Counted from the stretch's first letter, positions 36,801 to 45,640 are shown. The stretch is 64,000 bases of DNA from Sphingobacterium thalpophilum (GCF_901482695.1 NZ_LR590484.1:1116001-1180000); one strand, 5' to 3'. The notes: generated by a model from the letters alone, not told the origin. Numbers and translations are program-made.

Positions 36801-37282
36801 CAAATGCTAAATTTGGTGGCAACCTCTACACAAAAGAAGAATATGCAGACTTTATCTACCGCTTTGACTTCAAATTGACACCGGGTGCCAATAATGGTGT
36901 AGGTATCCGTGCACCTCTGGAAGGAGATGCCGCGTACGAAGCCATGGAGATACAGGTACTTGACGATGGAGCTGACGTATATAAGGATCTAAAACCCTAT
37001 CAGTACCACGGTTCAATTTACGGTGTGGTGACCGCCAAAAAAGGTCACTTAAAACCACTTGGCGAATGGAATTCCGAGGAAATCTATGTGAAAGGCAACC
37101 GCGTGAAAGTGACGTTGAACGGCACCGTTATCGTTGATGCTGATATCGCTGAAGCAAGCAAAAACGGAACCTTGGATGGGAAAAAACACCCCGGCCTAAA
37201 ACGCACAAGCGGTCATATCGGCTTCTTGGGGCATGGAACAGAAGTATTCTTCAAAGATATACGGGTTAAAAGACTCAAATAA
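33881..37282 (+). CDS. HEAT-repeat protein with two DUF1080 (3-keto-disaccharide hydrolase) domains
   Basis: A 1133-residue exported protein: signal peptide MKKIFNSLAVLLLISGASYA, then a long alpha-helical solenoid of HEAT-like repeats (about 110-700; for example EKALSTSATEKTAIAIVTALGDL). Two concanavalin-like DUF1080 domains follow, at about 725-925 (VPLFNGKDLTGWKGL) and about 940-1133 (FEVLFDGTNLDKWTENK). DUF1080 proteins hydrolyse or eliminate 3-keto-glycosides made by a C3 dehydrogenase. The upstream Gfo/Idh/MocA oxidoreductase supplies just that activity. Having both domains and a scaffold in one chain is unusual. A 17-pair terminator hairpin follows. Confidence 0.85.
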   Translation: MKKIFNSLAVLLLISGASYAQQPQNRTTATKIADVLAQQPAEEKEKFLLAMHELEGFTSDDIVAFLKGLKAPGSNNAPIEFAANSYSFYVNQPGKEQQKRVFVEGLAKALSQLSEPTNQVFALRLLRQCADNSAIPAVANCLTNDYLADAAARTLVSIGSNESAAALEKALSTSATEKTAIAIVTALGDLKVKSTENTILELTQKYNSDSFQRTALIALSKIGGTASASLFEHKLDDAAYGYDKFDAVGLGIDYAQSLIDNQHEKEAVKFLNKFFQESQKAKSVNGQFASLKLLAAIDSKKQKKNLLTAVKSDNGAYRNLALQLLGKYGNGGDAKSLLSLASKASPDVQESVLNYLAHNGSAASLNQIQALVAKTTSPATKLAGLNAIHTLSQGKETNTLIQALDTDQEFNSSVKALILSSKDANAINEVNNALATVDDNKKIQLLDILSKRSNNASSKAVLAIKTTNPAVEEAIYKAVPNVAQESDLEEVFNRLNSTNDAKAAGLLQKAIVNVIQSSNNAKSLTGKLAANISKSAAPGAGKYFPIFAGLGDDQSLQAVKNYVSSSNPDLRSAAIVSLANWSTANALAELVSLSRTETDANLFNTVYRGLIKSISSSANTPDQKTLLLRDAFSVAKTTEQKKAALTALQPTGTYQAFIFAANNMNDLQLGEAAANTAMNIAMDNKHYGSKVREVLEQVIGKLSGSESGYLKEAVVRYLSEMPAKEGYVPLFNGKDLTGWKGLVADPIKRSKMNAKTLAAEQAKADEIMRKGWSVSNGEIVFNGKGDNLATVKQYGDFEMLVDWKLENYGGVEGDAGIYLRGTPQVQIWDIANTRVGAQVGSGGLYNNQKNESKPLKVADNATGEWNTFKIKMLGDKVSVWLNGQLVTDNVPLENYWDRNQSIFPTEQIELQAHGSVVYYRDLYIKEFPRKQIFKLSEQERKDGFEVLFDGTNLDKWTENKAYVVNDEGYIWVYPNAKFGGNLYTKEEYADFIYRFDFKLTPGANNGVGIRAPLEGDAAYEAMEIQVLDDGADVYKDLKPYQYHGSIYGVVTAKKGHLKPLGEWNSEEIYVKGNRVKVTLNGTVIVDADIAEASKNGTLDGKKHPGLKRTSGHIGFLGHGTEVFFKDIRVKRLK

Positions 37283-37295
37283 TCTCCATGGCTGC

Positions 37296-37337
37296 AACAA
37301 AACGGGGATAAGGCATCTTATCCCCGTTTTGTTAAAA
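37296..37337 (+). terminator. Strong terminator after the DUF1080 gene
   Basis: AACAAAACGGGGATAAG (37296-37312) pairs perfectly over 17 bases with its complement (37317-37333) with a four-base loop; T-rich sequence forms the 3' arm. Confidence 0.85.
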
Positions 37338-37414
37338 AGCAGCTTGTTAGCCGGCGAAATCCAAAACTTTTATTAAATTAACGACCTGGGATTCTAATTC
37401 AAAATATATGTTTT

Positions 37415-38665
37415 ATGACAAAAGCCGTAAACCTACTGATTAACAAGAAATTGGAAAGCAAACCCGAGAAGAAGAATTTGCTCAATAAAATTTCTATTAT
37501 AAAATTAATAGCCGAATTAGGATCTGTATCAGTAAACGACATTGTAAAAAATCTTTTTTTAAGCCTTCCGACAGTCAATAGCCTCATTGCTGAACTATTG
37601 GATGATAACATTATCCGCCAATTCGATAAAGGGGAATCCATTGGCGGCCGCAAGCCCAATCTCTACCGCTTGTGCGACGGACTGTTTCAGGTGTTGTGCA
37701 TTGAGCTACAGCGCTTTTCTATTACCCTGAGTGTCATGGACAACAATCAAAATAGCATTGCCGAAACGGTTGAACTGGACAACGAACTTTCCCGTAATGC
37801 CGACAACCTTAATGACATCAGGCAGATTATTGACCAATATATTGTGGAGAGATCGATAGATATGGACAACCTGACGGGCATTATTATTAGTATGCCCGGC
37901 TTGATCAATGCGGAATTGGGCACCAATGAGACATTTTTACATGACGATAATCAATCCATTACGGCCTATTTTGAAGAAAAGTATAAAAAACCAGTATATA
38001 TACTAAACGACGTGAAAGGGGCAGCCTATGCTGAACTAAAATTTGGATTAGCGAAGAACACCCGAAATAGCCTGATCATACTGATGGACTGGGGTATTGG
38101 TCTGGGGATAGTCTCTAATGGAGAGGTGTACCTGGGCAGAGACGGTTACTCCGGCGAAGTAGGCCACATGCCTTTTATCGATAATGGCGAACTCTGCTAT
38201 TGTGGAAAAAGAGGGTGTCTTGAAACTGTAGCTTCAGGGATAGCACTGGTCAATAATGCCAAACAGGAAATTCAGCATGGTGAACTCACCAAGTTAAATG
38301 AACTTAAAAAAGAAGAGCTGGATCATTTAACACCCTCGCATATCATTGAGGCCGCTCACAAAGGAGATCAATTTGCCATTAACCAAATTTCAAAGTTAGG
38401 CACAAATCTGGGAAAAGCATTTGCTTCACTCATTCAGCTACTCAATCCTGAATTGATCGTTCTGGGCGGCAAGATAGCCAAAGCAAATGAATTGATTACC
38501 ATACCTATACAACAAGCCATCAATTCCTACACCATGGCGATACTAAAAGAGCATTGTGAGATCAAGGTCTCCAGCTTGAATCTAGACAGCAACACCGTCG
38601 GATTGACGAACTATTTTATCACAAAATACCTGTCTGACGAACTGCTGCAGAAATCGAAAAATTAA
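37415..38665 (+). CDS. ROK-family transcriptional regulator
   Basis: The 416-residue product joins an N-terminal winged HTH (about 25-90: NKISIIKLIAELGSVSVNDIVKNLFLSLPTVNSLIAELL) to a ROK sugar-kinase-like domain. The ROK signature and zinc motif read CYCGKRGCLETVASG, and YILNDVKGAAYAELKFG holds the position of the catalytic Asp. NagC/XylR-type members sense sugars and repress catabolic operons. It lies just after the oxidoreductase-DUF1080 pair and is the likely regulator of that locus. It ends convergently with a CoA-binding gene, with a four-base overlap. Confidence 0.9.
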   Translation: MTKAVNLLINKKLESKPEKKNLLNKISIIKLIAELGSVSVNDIVKNLFLSLPTVNSLIAELLDDNIIRQFDKGESIGGRKPNLYRLCDGLFQVLCIELQRFSITLSVMDNNQNSIAETVELDNELSRNADNLNDIRQIIDQYIVERSIDMDNLTGIIISMPGLINAELGTNETFLHDDNQSITAYFEEKYKKPVYILNDVKGAAYAELKFGLAKNTRNSLIILMDWGIGLGIVSNGEVYLGRDGYSGEVGHMPFIDNGELCYCGKRGCLETVASGIALVNNAKQEIQHGELTKLNELKKEELDHLTPSHIIEAAHKGDQFAINQISKLGTNLGKAFASLIQLLNPELIVLGGKIAKANELITIPIQQAINSYTMAILKEHCEIKVSSLNLDSNTVGLTNYFITKYLSDELLQKSKN

Positions 38666-39021
38666 AATTGCCCTGTACTCAATAAAACCAGAGTACAGGC
38701 TCTTTCCGTTTTAATACCATTCTCCATTGCCAATTGCTCCAGCTCCGGGTTTTCAGCTCCGGGATTAAAGATAATACGCCTCGGCTTGGTCGCCAAAATA
38801 TAGTCGTAGTACTCTTCCTGATTCCGCTCACTTAGATACATGGTCACCGTATCAATGTCCGTATACACTCTATTTTTCTTCTCAATGGGGACACCTGCTG
38901 CCTCCCCGCCGCTCAGGCCGATGTTAACGATATCATGTCCATGTCTGCGCAGCATATTCGCAGCTTTATAGGAATACCTAGAAGGGTTTGTACTTGCACC
39001 TAAAATCAATGTCTTTTTCAT
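38662..39021 (-). CDS. CoA-binding domain protein
   Basis: A small 119-residue cytoplasmic protein with a Rossmann-like CoA-binding fold of the YccU type: MKKTLILGASTNPSRYSYKAANMLRRHGHDIVNIG at the start and PRRIIFNPGAENPELEQLAMENGIKTERACTLVLL near the end. Members bind CoA or an acyl-CoA; their role is not settled. It is 21 bases after the serine hydrolase gene and probably in the same transcript. Confidence 0.85.
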   Translation of the reverse strand: MKKTLILGASTNPSRYSYKAANMLRRHGHDIVNIGLSGGEAAGVPIEKKNRVYTDIDTVTMYLSERNQEEYYDYILATKPRRIIFNPGAENPELEQLAMENGIKTERACTLVLLSTGQF

Positions 39022-39042
39022 CCGCCTAACTATATGTTTAAT

Positions 39043-40233
39043 TTATTCGTCTATTATGAAATCACCATGGGAGCTATATGCATTCTTCCGTAAAACGGGC
39101 ATGCCCAATATTTTGTATAGCTCGTCCAATTTCACCAAACTGCCGTTTGTCATATTCGAAAGCAGGACTATAACAATATTTCGTTTCAGATCCCGTACAT
39201 AAATATGGCGAAAACCGTGCCACCATCCCGTATGATAGACGATATGATCGCTTCCATGTTCAAAAGTACGCCATCCGTATCCGTAGCTAAAAATACCTTT
39301 TTTTGCATCTGGGTATCCTCTATATGCCGAGTCCAAAGTCGACTGTTTCAACAAGCGTCCATCCCGGAGCGCCAGGTCAAAACGATAAAGATCACGTACT
39401 GAACTATATATCCCCTTATCGCCTAGTGGCCCATCCTGAAAATTCTGTACTACCGACCTTCTCCAGACCTTGTCGTGCCCAATCACATTGGTAGGGATCT
39501 TGTCATAAACAGCTTTAGATAATGCAGCGGTGTTTGTCATTCCCGCAACATTGAAGACACTATCCTTCATATAGGTGGCATAATCCTGCTTCATCACTTT
39601 TTCAATAATCGCTCCCAACACCATAAAATTGGAATTATTATAGAAAAAACGGCCGCCTGGAGCACCATACCTATTGGGTTTAAATTCGGTGAGCATCTTC
39701 ATCACATCTTGATTAGTCATGCCCTTCTTTCTATCGGGCCAATGTTTCTCCGAAAAGTATACATAGTTAGGCAGCCCCGAACGATGTGTCAACAACATTT
39801 TAACGGTAATGCCCGGATAGGGAAAGTCGGGATAAAAATCATTGATCGTCTGATCGAGACGCAGCTTTCCTGCCTCTACCAATTTCAGAACACCGACGGC
39901 GGTAAGCGGTTTGGAGACAGAAGCCAGTTCAAACTTGTCATCGATTTTTAAACTATCTCTCTTTAAATAGTTGGCCCAGCCGAAAGTATTCTGATAGAGA
40001 ATTTTGCCATCTTTGGCAATAAGCACGTTTCCATTAAATGCAGATCGTGTATGCAGGTTTTTCATGAAAGCGTCGATCCTCTGATCCGCTTCCTGTGGAT
40101 TATAAACAAGTCTTGTACTGTCTATCTTTGCTTGCGCTATTGCGGCTTCTTTTTGCTTTTTCTCTTTTGAACTACAGGCGATTGTAGACGCCAACAAAAG
40201 AGCTACCATTCCCTTTAAAAAAAATAATTTCAC
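39043..40233 (-). CDS. Serine hydrolase lipoprotein, class C beta-lactamase-like
   Basis: The 396-residue product starts at a GTG and has a lipoprotein signal (MKLFFLKGMVALLLASTIAC). The penicillin-binding-type motifs are present: SxxK in FELASVSKPLTAVG, YxN in FYNNSNFMVLG, and HTG in VYHTGWWHGF. Such enzymes include D-aminopeptidases, esterases and beta-lactamase relatives; resistance is not implied. It pairs with the CoA-binding gene. Confidence 0.87.
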   Translation of the reverse strand: MKLFFLKGMVALLLASTIACSSKEKKQKEAAIAQAKIDSTRLVYNPQEADQRIDAFMKNLHTRSAFNGNVLIAKDGKILYQNTFGWANYLKRDSLKIDDKFELASVSKPLTAVGVLKLVEAGKLRLDQTINDFYPDFPYPGITVKMLLTHRSGLPNYVYFSEKHWPDRKKGMTNQDVMKMLTEFKPNRYGAPGGRFFYNNSNFMVLGAIIEKVMKQDYATYMKDSVFNVAGMTNTAALSKAVYDKIPTNVIGHDKVWRRSVVQNFQDGPLGDKGIYSSVRDLYRFDLALRDGRLLKQSTLDSAYRGYPDAKKGIFSYGYGWRTFEHGSDHIVYHTGWWHGFRHIYVRDLKRNIVIVLLSNMTNGSLVKLDELYKILGMPVLRKNAYSSHGDFIIDE

Positions 40234-40253
40234 GTAAGTATCTCCCGGATTTT

Positions 40254-40403
40254 CTATTTTCTGTTATATCTGCGCTCCCTCACTACTGCAGGAATGCTGT
40301 GTTTTATATCGACATTTAGTCGACCGCTACTGTCTTTGCTGATCAGAACGATCAGTTTTTTATCCCGATTCTCAATAAAGAATCCAGTTTCAGGATAATA
40401 ATG
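40254..40403 (-). pseudogene. Coding-like relic between serine hydrolase and pdhC
   Basis: The minus strand has a 49-codon open frame ending at 40254 that reads HYYPETGFFIENRDKKLIVL followed by ISKDSSGRLNVDIKHSIPAV. It has good amino-acid periodicity but no ATG; an in-frame stop lies just upstream. It could be the end of a lost gene. I do not recognise the family and the call is tentative. Confidence 0.3.
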
Positions 40404-40444
40404 CTAAAATGAAGAATTTAGTATAAAAAAACGAATTTTAGGGC

Positions 40445-40474
40445 AAAAAAAAGCCACTTTATTGCTAAAGTGGC
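40445..40474 (-). terminator. Terminator after pdhC
   Basis: On the minus strand GCCACTTTA pairs exactly with TAAAGTGGC over a four-base loop, followed by eight T. A standard intrinsic terminator 22 bases past the pdhC stop. Confidence 0.88.
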
Positions 40475-40496
40475 CAATATTTGCTTGCCTGAGGAA

Positions 40497-42140
40497 TTAC
40501 GCCAATAATCTCACTGGATTTTCCACTAAAGCTTTTAAAGTCTGTAAAAACGCAGCACCTGTTGCACCATCCACTACACGGTGGTCACAACCTAGTGTTA
40601 CTTTCATCACATTACCAGGTACCACAGCACCATTTTTTACAACAGGAACAGCTTGAATAGCTCCTACTGATAAGATGGCTCCATCCGGAGAGTTGATAAT
40701 CGACGTAAATTCGTCAATACCAAACATACCTAAATTGGAAACAGTGAATGTAGATCCTTCCCAATCCGAAGGTTGCAATTTCTTCGCTTTCGCTTTCTGC
40801 GCAAAATCTTTCACTTCAGCAGAGATGTGGGATAAAGATTTGCCATCAGCAAAACGAACGACAGGCACCAACAAACCATCTTCGACAGCCATTGCTACAC
40901 CGATGTTAGTATGTTCGTTAAAGCGGATTTTATCTCCCTGCCAAGATGAGTTAACGGCAGGATGCTTTTTCAGGGCCACCGCCACTGCTTTCACAACGAT
41001 ATCATTAAATGAAACTTTTACCGGCGCTACCTCATTGATCTGAGCACGTGCTGCCATGGCATTGTCCATATCGATGGATACGGTCAGATAGAAATGTGGT
41101 GCTGTAAACAATGATTCAGACAAACGGCGTGCGATTGTTTTACGCATTTGGTTTACAGGTTTCTCCGTGTAACGTTCTTCGCCAACATAAGTAGGCAATG
41201 TGATCGCTTTTGTCTCACTAGCCGGAGCCTCAGCCGCTTTCGTTTCCGCCGGTTTAGCTGCAGCCGGAACGAATGATTCGACATCTTTCTTAACGATGCG
41301 GCCACCATCTGCTGAGCCTTTGATATCACTCAAGTTGATACCTTTTTCTTTTGCTATTTTACGGGCCAAAGGTGATGCTTTAACACGGGCGTCGTCATTT
41401 TGATCCGAAGAGGTAGATGCCGAAACAGAAGATTCAGCCACTGCTGCCTCTGCCTTCGGAGCTGCTGCTGTTTCTGCTTTTGTAGGAGCAGACTTTTGAT
41501 TTAACAATGGAGTAACGTCAGTTCCAGCAGGGCCAACAATGGCGATAATGTCATTTACCTTCGCCGCCTGACCCGCTTCAACCCCAATATACAACAAGGT
41601 ACCGTCTGCATAAGCAGTCACTTCCATTGTCGCTTTATCCGTTTCTACATCAGCAATAGCATCATCCGATTTGATGGTATCGCCAACTTTAAAATTCCAT
41701 TGTGCGATCACACCTTCTTTCATGGTATCACTCAACAACGGCATTGTAATGACTGTACAGCCCAAGTCTTCCGGACTAACATTACTTGCTGACGCAGCAT
41801 CTGCCCCCGAGACTTCCGCTGTTTTCTCTTCTGCAGCACTTTCCGGAGCCTTTTCAGCAGCTGCAGGAGCGCTATCATTCAGTAACGACTGAAAATCCTC
41901 ACCTGGTTCTCCCAAAACAGCGATAACAGCATCAATTGCGACCGCCTCGCCTTCTTTAGGACCTATATATAAAAGAGTACCTTCTTGGTAAGACTCAAAG
42001 TCCATGGTGGCTTTATCTGTTTCGATTTCAGCTACCAAGTCACCAGAATTTACTTTATCACCGACTTTTTTGTGCCATTTAGCGATGACCCCTTCGGTCA
42101 TTGTGTCGCTCATTTTCGGCATTCTTACTACTTCAGCCAT
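40497..42140 (-). CDS. pdhC: Pyruvate dehydrogenase E2, dihydrolipoamide acetyltransferase
   Basis: Moves the acetyl group from E1 to CoA. The 547-residue product has two N-terminal lipoyl domains (lipoyl-lysine in ETDKATMDFES and ETDKATMEVTA) joined by Ala/Pro/Glu-rich linkers. A peripheral-subunit-binding domain follows at about 250-290 (VKASPLARKIAKEKGINLSDIKGSADGGRI), then the catalytic domain ending with the active-site DHRVVDGATGAAFL. It follows pdhA by 29 bases. Substrate class is inferred from pairing with a PDH-type E1 alpha. Confidence 0.93.
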   Translation of the reverse strand: MAEVVRMPKMSDTMTEGVIAKWHKKVGDKVNSGDLVAEIETDKATMDFESYQEGTLLYIGPKEGEAVAIDAVIAVLGEPGEDFQSLLNDSAPAAAEKAPESAAEEKTAEVSGADAASASNVSPEDLGCTVITMPLLSDTMKEGVIAQWNFKVGDTIKSDDAIADVETDKATMEVTAYADGTLLYIGVEAGQAAKVNDIIAIVGPAGTDVTPLLNQKSAPTKAETAAAPKAEAAVAESSVSASTSSDQNDDARVKASPLARKIAKEKGINLSDIKGSADGGRIVKKDVESFVPAAAKPAETKAAEAPASETKAITLPTYVGEERYTEKPVNQMRKTIARRLSESLFTAPHFYLTVSIDMDNAMAARAQINEVAPVKVSFNDIVVKAVAVALKKHPAVNSSWQGDKIRFNEHTNIGVAMAVEDGLLVPVVRFADGKSLSHISAEVKDFAQKAKAKKLQPSDWEGSTFTVSNLGMFGIDEFTSIINSPDGAILSVGAIQAVPVVKNGAVVPGNVMKVTLGCDHRVVDGATGAAFLQTLKALVENPVRLLA

Positions 42141-42169
42141 TCTTTGTTATATTATCAAGTTAAAGAGTA

Positions 42170-43165
42170 TTAATCTAAAATAAATGGATAGTCTTGTTGC
42201 ACATATACATCTTTGTACAATTCGTCTGCTTCCGGATAAGGAGATTCTTCTGCAAATTTAACCGACTCCTCAACAACCTTTTTCACACCAGCTTCCACCT
42301 CAGCAAACCAAGCTTCATCCGCATAGTTGTTTTCCAAAATAGCATGTTTTGTCGACAATAAAGGATCGCGGTCTTTGTAGGCTTCCAGTTCTTCTTTGGT
42401 ACGATACTTTGCAGGATCTGACATCGAGTGACCTTTATAACGATAAGTACGGATCTCAAGGAACGTCGGACCTTCTCCCGCGCGTGCACGCTGTACGGCC
42501 TCATCCATCGCGTTGTGTACAGCAACCACATCCATACCGTCTACCGGAGCAGAAGGCATGTCAAAACCTAATCCCATTTTGTAGATGTCCTGCATGTTGG
42601 TCGTACGTTGTACAGAAGTACCCATAGCATAGCCGTTATTTTCACATACAAAAATTACCGGCAGCTTCCACAACATCGCCATATTAAGCGTCTCATTGAA
42701 GGCACCCTGACGTACAGCTCCATCTCCCATATAACAGATATTTACGTTATCTGTGCCCAAATATTTTTCGGCAAATGCAATCCCTGCACCCAATGGAATC
42801 TGACCACCAACAATACCGTGTCCACCCATGAATTTATGCTCTTTGGAAAAGAAGTGCATAGAACCTCCTTTGCCTTTTGAACAGCCTGTAATCTTTCCGA
42901 ATAGCTCGGCCATACATGCATTTGCAGAAACGCCTTTTGCCAAAGCATGAGCGTGATCACGATAAGCAGTGATTAAAGAATCTTCAGGCCTGATCACAGA
43001 CATCGTACCAGCGACCACAGCCTCCTGTCCTATGTACAAGTGGCAGAAACCACGAATCTTTTGCTGTCCATAAAGTTGACCTGCTTTTTCTTCAAACTTA
43101 CGCATAAGTAACATAGACTTATACCACTCCAAATATGTCTCTTTTGTTATAGGTGTTGAACTCAT
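42170..43165 (-). CDS. pdhA: Pyruvate dehydrogenase E1 component, alpha subunit
   Basis: Thiamine-diphosphate-dependent decarboxylase subunit. The 331-residue product has the ThDP motif GDGAVRQGAFNETLNMAMLWKLPVIFVCENN, the HLYIGQEAVVAG start region and the phosphorylation-loop-like YRYKGHSMSDPAKYRTKEE. The E1 beta gene is not adjacent, so it must be elsewhere in the genome. A ten-base inverted repeat and TAGATTTG element lie upstream. Confidence 0.95.
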   Translation of the reverse strand: MSSTPITKETYLEWYKSMLLMRKFEEKAGQLYGQQKIRGFCHLYIGQEAVVAGTMSVIRPEDSLITAYRDHAHALAKGVSANACMAELFGKITGCSKGKGGSMHFFSKEHKFMGGHGIVGGQIPLGAGIAFAEKYLGTDNVNICYMGDGAVRQGAFNETLNMAMLWKLPVIFVCENNGYAMGTSVQRTTNMQDIYKMGLGFDMPSAPVDGMDVVAVHNAMDEAVQRARAGEGPTFLEIRTYRYKGHSMSDPAKYRTKEELEAYKDRDPLLSTKHAILENNYADEAWFAEVEAGVKKVVEESVKFAEESPYPEADELYKDVYVQQDYPFILD

Positions 43166-43249
43166 TTCAAAGTTTTGATTTTCTTACTATTCTAGACCAC
43201 AAATCTAATAATTTTGGACGAATTTCCTTTGCCAAAAATCAATTTTATT

Positions 43250-43290
43250 TATACTTTAAGACACTTCTAAGACATTTGATTTAAAGTATA
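43250..43290. promoter_or_regulatory. Inverted repeat upstream of pdhA
   Basis: TATACTTTAA (43250-43259) and TTAAAGTATA (43281-43290) are exact complements 21 bases apart, about two helical turns. They lie 85-125 bases before pdhA and upstream of a possible -7 element TAGATTTG (43200-43207, minus strand). This is a plausible regulator site for pdhA-pdhC. Confidence 0.4.
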
Positions 43291-43351
43291 TAGCAATTTG
43301 TAGCAAATAAATGAACGGCACAATCAAACAAATCAAAAACTTATGAAAATA

Positions 43352-43386
43352 AAAAAGCCAAAGGACATCATAATCATTTGGCTTAA
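43352..43386 (-). terminator. Terminator after hisS
   Basis: On the minus strand AAGCCAAA pairs exactly with TTTGGCTT across a 14-base loop and is followed by TTTTATTTT. It ends the acpP-fabF-rnc-hisS transcript. Confidence 0.8.
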
Positions 43387-43408
43387 ACATTTTTATACAA
43401 ACACTTTG

Positions 43409-44791
43409 CTATTGCAATTTTTGAATCAGCTCGCTTTCGGTCACTTGGATCTGCTCCCCACTTTCCATGTCTTTGAGCGACAGTTGCCCTGACTTGACTT
43501 CTTCATCTCCCACCAGTAGTACATAGGGGATTCCCTTGGCATCCGCATAACCCATCTGCTTTTTCAGTTTTACCGGCGCAGCATAGAGCTCCGCAGCAAT
43601 ACCTTCTTGACGGAGCTTGTTCAGTAACGGCAATGTATGTACTTCCAGCCCTTTATCAAAATTGATAATCAATAGCTTGGTCGAGTCTGCCCGATTTTCT
43701 GGAAACAACTGCAGCTCTTCCAGCACATCATAAATACGATCGGCACCGAATGAAATCCCAGCTCCCGTGAGACCTTTCAAACCGAACATCCCCGTGAGAT
43801 CATCATACCTTCCACCTCCGCCGATACTGCCCATGGCAACCTCGTTGGTCTTGACCTCAAAAATACAGCCGGTATAGTAGTTAAGCCCTCTGGCTAAGGT
43901 AATATCCAAATCAATGATACGGCTCAACAGTTCGGCATCTCCGCCCAATTTGGCAACATAGTCAAAGACCTCCTCAATTTCAGCCACCCCTTTTAATCCC
44001 GTAGCAGAATCTGCCAGTATTGATCTTAGTGCATCCAGCTTTTCTGTATTTGAACCTTCCAATAAAATGATCGGCTTTAGCACTTCCAGATCAGCTGCTG
44101 TAAATCCTCTTTCCAGCAATTCCTTATTCACGCCGTCCAATCCGATCTTATCCAGCTTATCAATCGCAACGGTCATATCTACGATAAGCTCAGGCCTCCC
44201 TATAATCTCTGCTATTCCCGACAGGATTTTCCGGTTATTGATTTTGATATTGAAATCTTTTAATCCAAAGCGTTCGAATGCTTCCTTATAGATTAGGATA
44301 AACTCGGCTTCGTTCAATAAGCTTTCCGATCCTACCACATCGACATCACATTGATAAAATTCACGGTACCTTCCACGTTGTGGGCGGTCCGCACGCCATA
44401 CCGGCTGTACCTGAAAACGCTTAAAGGGTAATGCGATATCATTTTGATGCATCACGACAAAACGCGCGAAGGGCACCGTAAGATCGTACCGCAATGCTTT
44501 TTCCGACAGGTGTGAAATGAGTTTATTGGAGTTTTTCTCCTGAAGCAGAGCGTCCGGAGCCTTTGCCAGATAATCCCCCGAATTCAGAATTTTAAAGATT
44601 AGCTTATCCCCCTCATCGCCATATTTACCGGTTAGCGTGGTTAAGTTTTCAAATGAAGGAGTTTGTATTTCGTTGTAGCCATATTTTTTAAACACACGTT
44701 TCAGGGTGTCGAAAATATAGTTACGCCTGATCATTTCGGAAGGCGAAAAATCACGGGTTCCTTTCGCCAAAGAAGGTTTTACTGTTGCCAT
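43409..44791 (-). CDS. hisS: Histidine--tRNA ligase
   Basis: Class II aminoacyl-tRNA synthetase. The 460-residue product (ATG at 44791; a TTG three codons earlier is less likely) begins [17 protein letters not shown]. It has class II motif 2 ([29 protein letters not shown]), the histidine signatures [10 protein letters not shown] and [13 protein letters not shown], motif 3 ([15 protein letters not shown]) and the anticodon-binding domain in the last 90 residues. It is the last gene of the acpP-fabF-rnc-hisS row. Confidence 0.97.
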   Translation of the reverse strand: MATVKPSLAKGTRDFSPSEMIRRNYIFDTLKRVFKKYGYNEIQTPSFENLTTLTGKYGDEGDKLIFKILNSGDYLAKAPDALLQEKNSNKLISHLSEKALRYDLTVPFARFVVMHQNDIALPFKRFQVQPVWRADRPQRGRYREFYQCDVDVVGSESLLNEAEFILIYKEAFERFGLKDFNIKINNRKILSGIAEIIGRPELIVDMTVAIDKLDKIGLDGVNKELLERGFTAADLEVLKPIILLEGSNTEKLDALRSILADSATGLKGVAEIEEVFDYVAKLGGDAELLSRIIDLDITLARGLNYYTGCIFEVKTNEVAMGSIGGGGRYDDLTGMFGLKGLTGAGISFGADRIYDVLEELQLFPENRADSTKLLIINFDKGLEVHTLPLLNKLRQEGIAAELYAAPVKLKKQMGYADAKGIPYVLLVGDEEVKSGQLSLKDMESGEQIQVTESELIQKLQ

Positions 44792-44815
44792 ATCCGGCAA
44801 AGTTAATAAAAACCT

Positions 44816-45556
44816 TTATTCCACTTCCAGTATTTTTAGAAATTCGCAAGCTTTTTCAGCCGCGAGTTTTTCCGCAGACTTTTTATTGAAATCACGTCCC
44901 AGACCACATACCACACCATCCACCACAGCTTCGACGCTGAACATCTTGGATGATTCTCCCTCCGGATTATCCGTCTGCTGGAATACGATTTCCTTGCCGG
45001 TGTGCTGGCACCATTCAATTAAACGGCTTTTGAAATTTGTCTCTGTCTGTTCCAGAAGCTGGATATCAACATGGGGTTTGATAATGCGGTTCAGCAAAAA
45101 GTTCTTGGTAAACGTATAGCCTTTATCCAGATATACTGCACCGATAAGGGCTTCGAATGCATCCCCGAGTAACGACCCCTGTTTATTTGGGAAACTGATC
45201 ATTCGCGCATCGAACTGGATCAGCTCGTTAAATCCCAATTTTCTCGAGAGCTGATTCAGATTGGCCCGGCTGACAATTTTGGAACGCATCTCAGTCAGAA
45301 AGCCTTCATCCTTATATGGATATTTTTTAAACAGCAATTCCGCGACAACAGATCCCAGAACGGCGTCACCCAGAAATTCCAGGCGCTCGTTGCTATTCTT
45401 GGCCCCCTCCTTGATTGTCACAGCGACAGACTTGTGCCTGAACGCCATCTTATACAGATGTACATTCCCGGGAACAAATCCAAGCAGGTTTTTCAGTTTT
45501 CTAACGTATTCCCGGTCGGTTGAAATATATAACTTATATATCCTTGAAAAAGGCAT
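44816..45556 (-). CDS. rnc: Ribonuclease III
   Basis: Cleaves double-stranded RNA in rRNA and mRNA maturation. The 246-residue product has the catalytic signature NERLEFLGDAVLGSVVAELLF (about 57-77), the second acidic cluster GDAFEALIGAVYLDKG, and a C-terminal dsRNA-binding domain with FKSRLIEWCQHTGKE and KKSAEKLAAEKACEFL. It lies between fabF and hisS. Confidence 0.96.
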   Translation of the reverse strand: MPFSRIYKLYISTDREYVRKLKNLLGFVPGNVHLYKMAFRHKSVAVTIKEGAKNSNERLEFLGDAVLGSVVAELLFKKYPYKDEGFLTEMRSKIVSRANLNQLSRKLGFNELIQFDARMISFPNKQGSLLGDAFEALIGAVYLDKGYTFTKNFLLNRIIKPHVDIQLLEQTETNFKSRLIEWCQHTGKEIVFQQTDNPEGESSKMFSVEAVVDGVVCGLGRDFNKKSAEKLAAEKACEFLKILEVE

Positions 45557-45565
45557 CTTATCTAA

Positions 45566-45602
45566 AAATAAGGCGACAAGTCCTACTCAAAGAACCTGTC
45601 GC
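45566..45602 (-). terminator. Weak terminator-like hairpin between fabF and rnc
   Basis: On the minus strand GCGACAG pairs with CTTGTCGC (one bulge) across a loop of about 16 bases, followed by CTTATTTTT. It probably reduces read-through from acpP-fabF into rnc-hisS. Confidence 0.4.
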
Positions 45603-45640
45603 TAACTCATATGATCAAACCATGTTTGAAGGATCAAACA

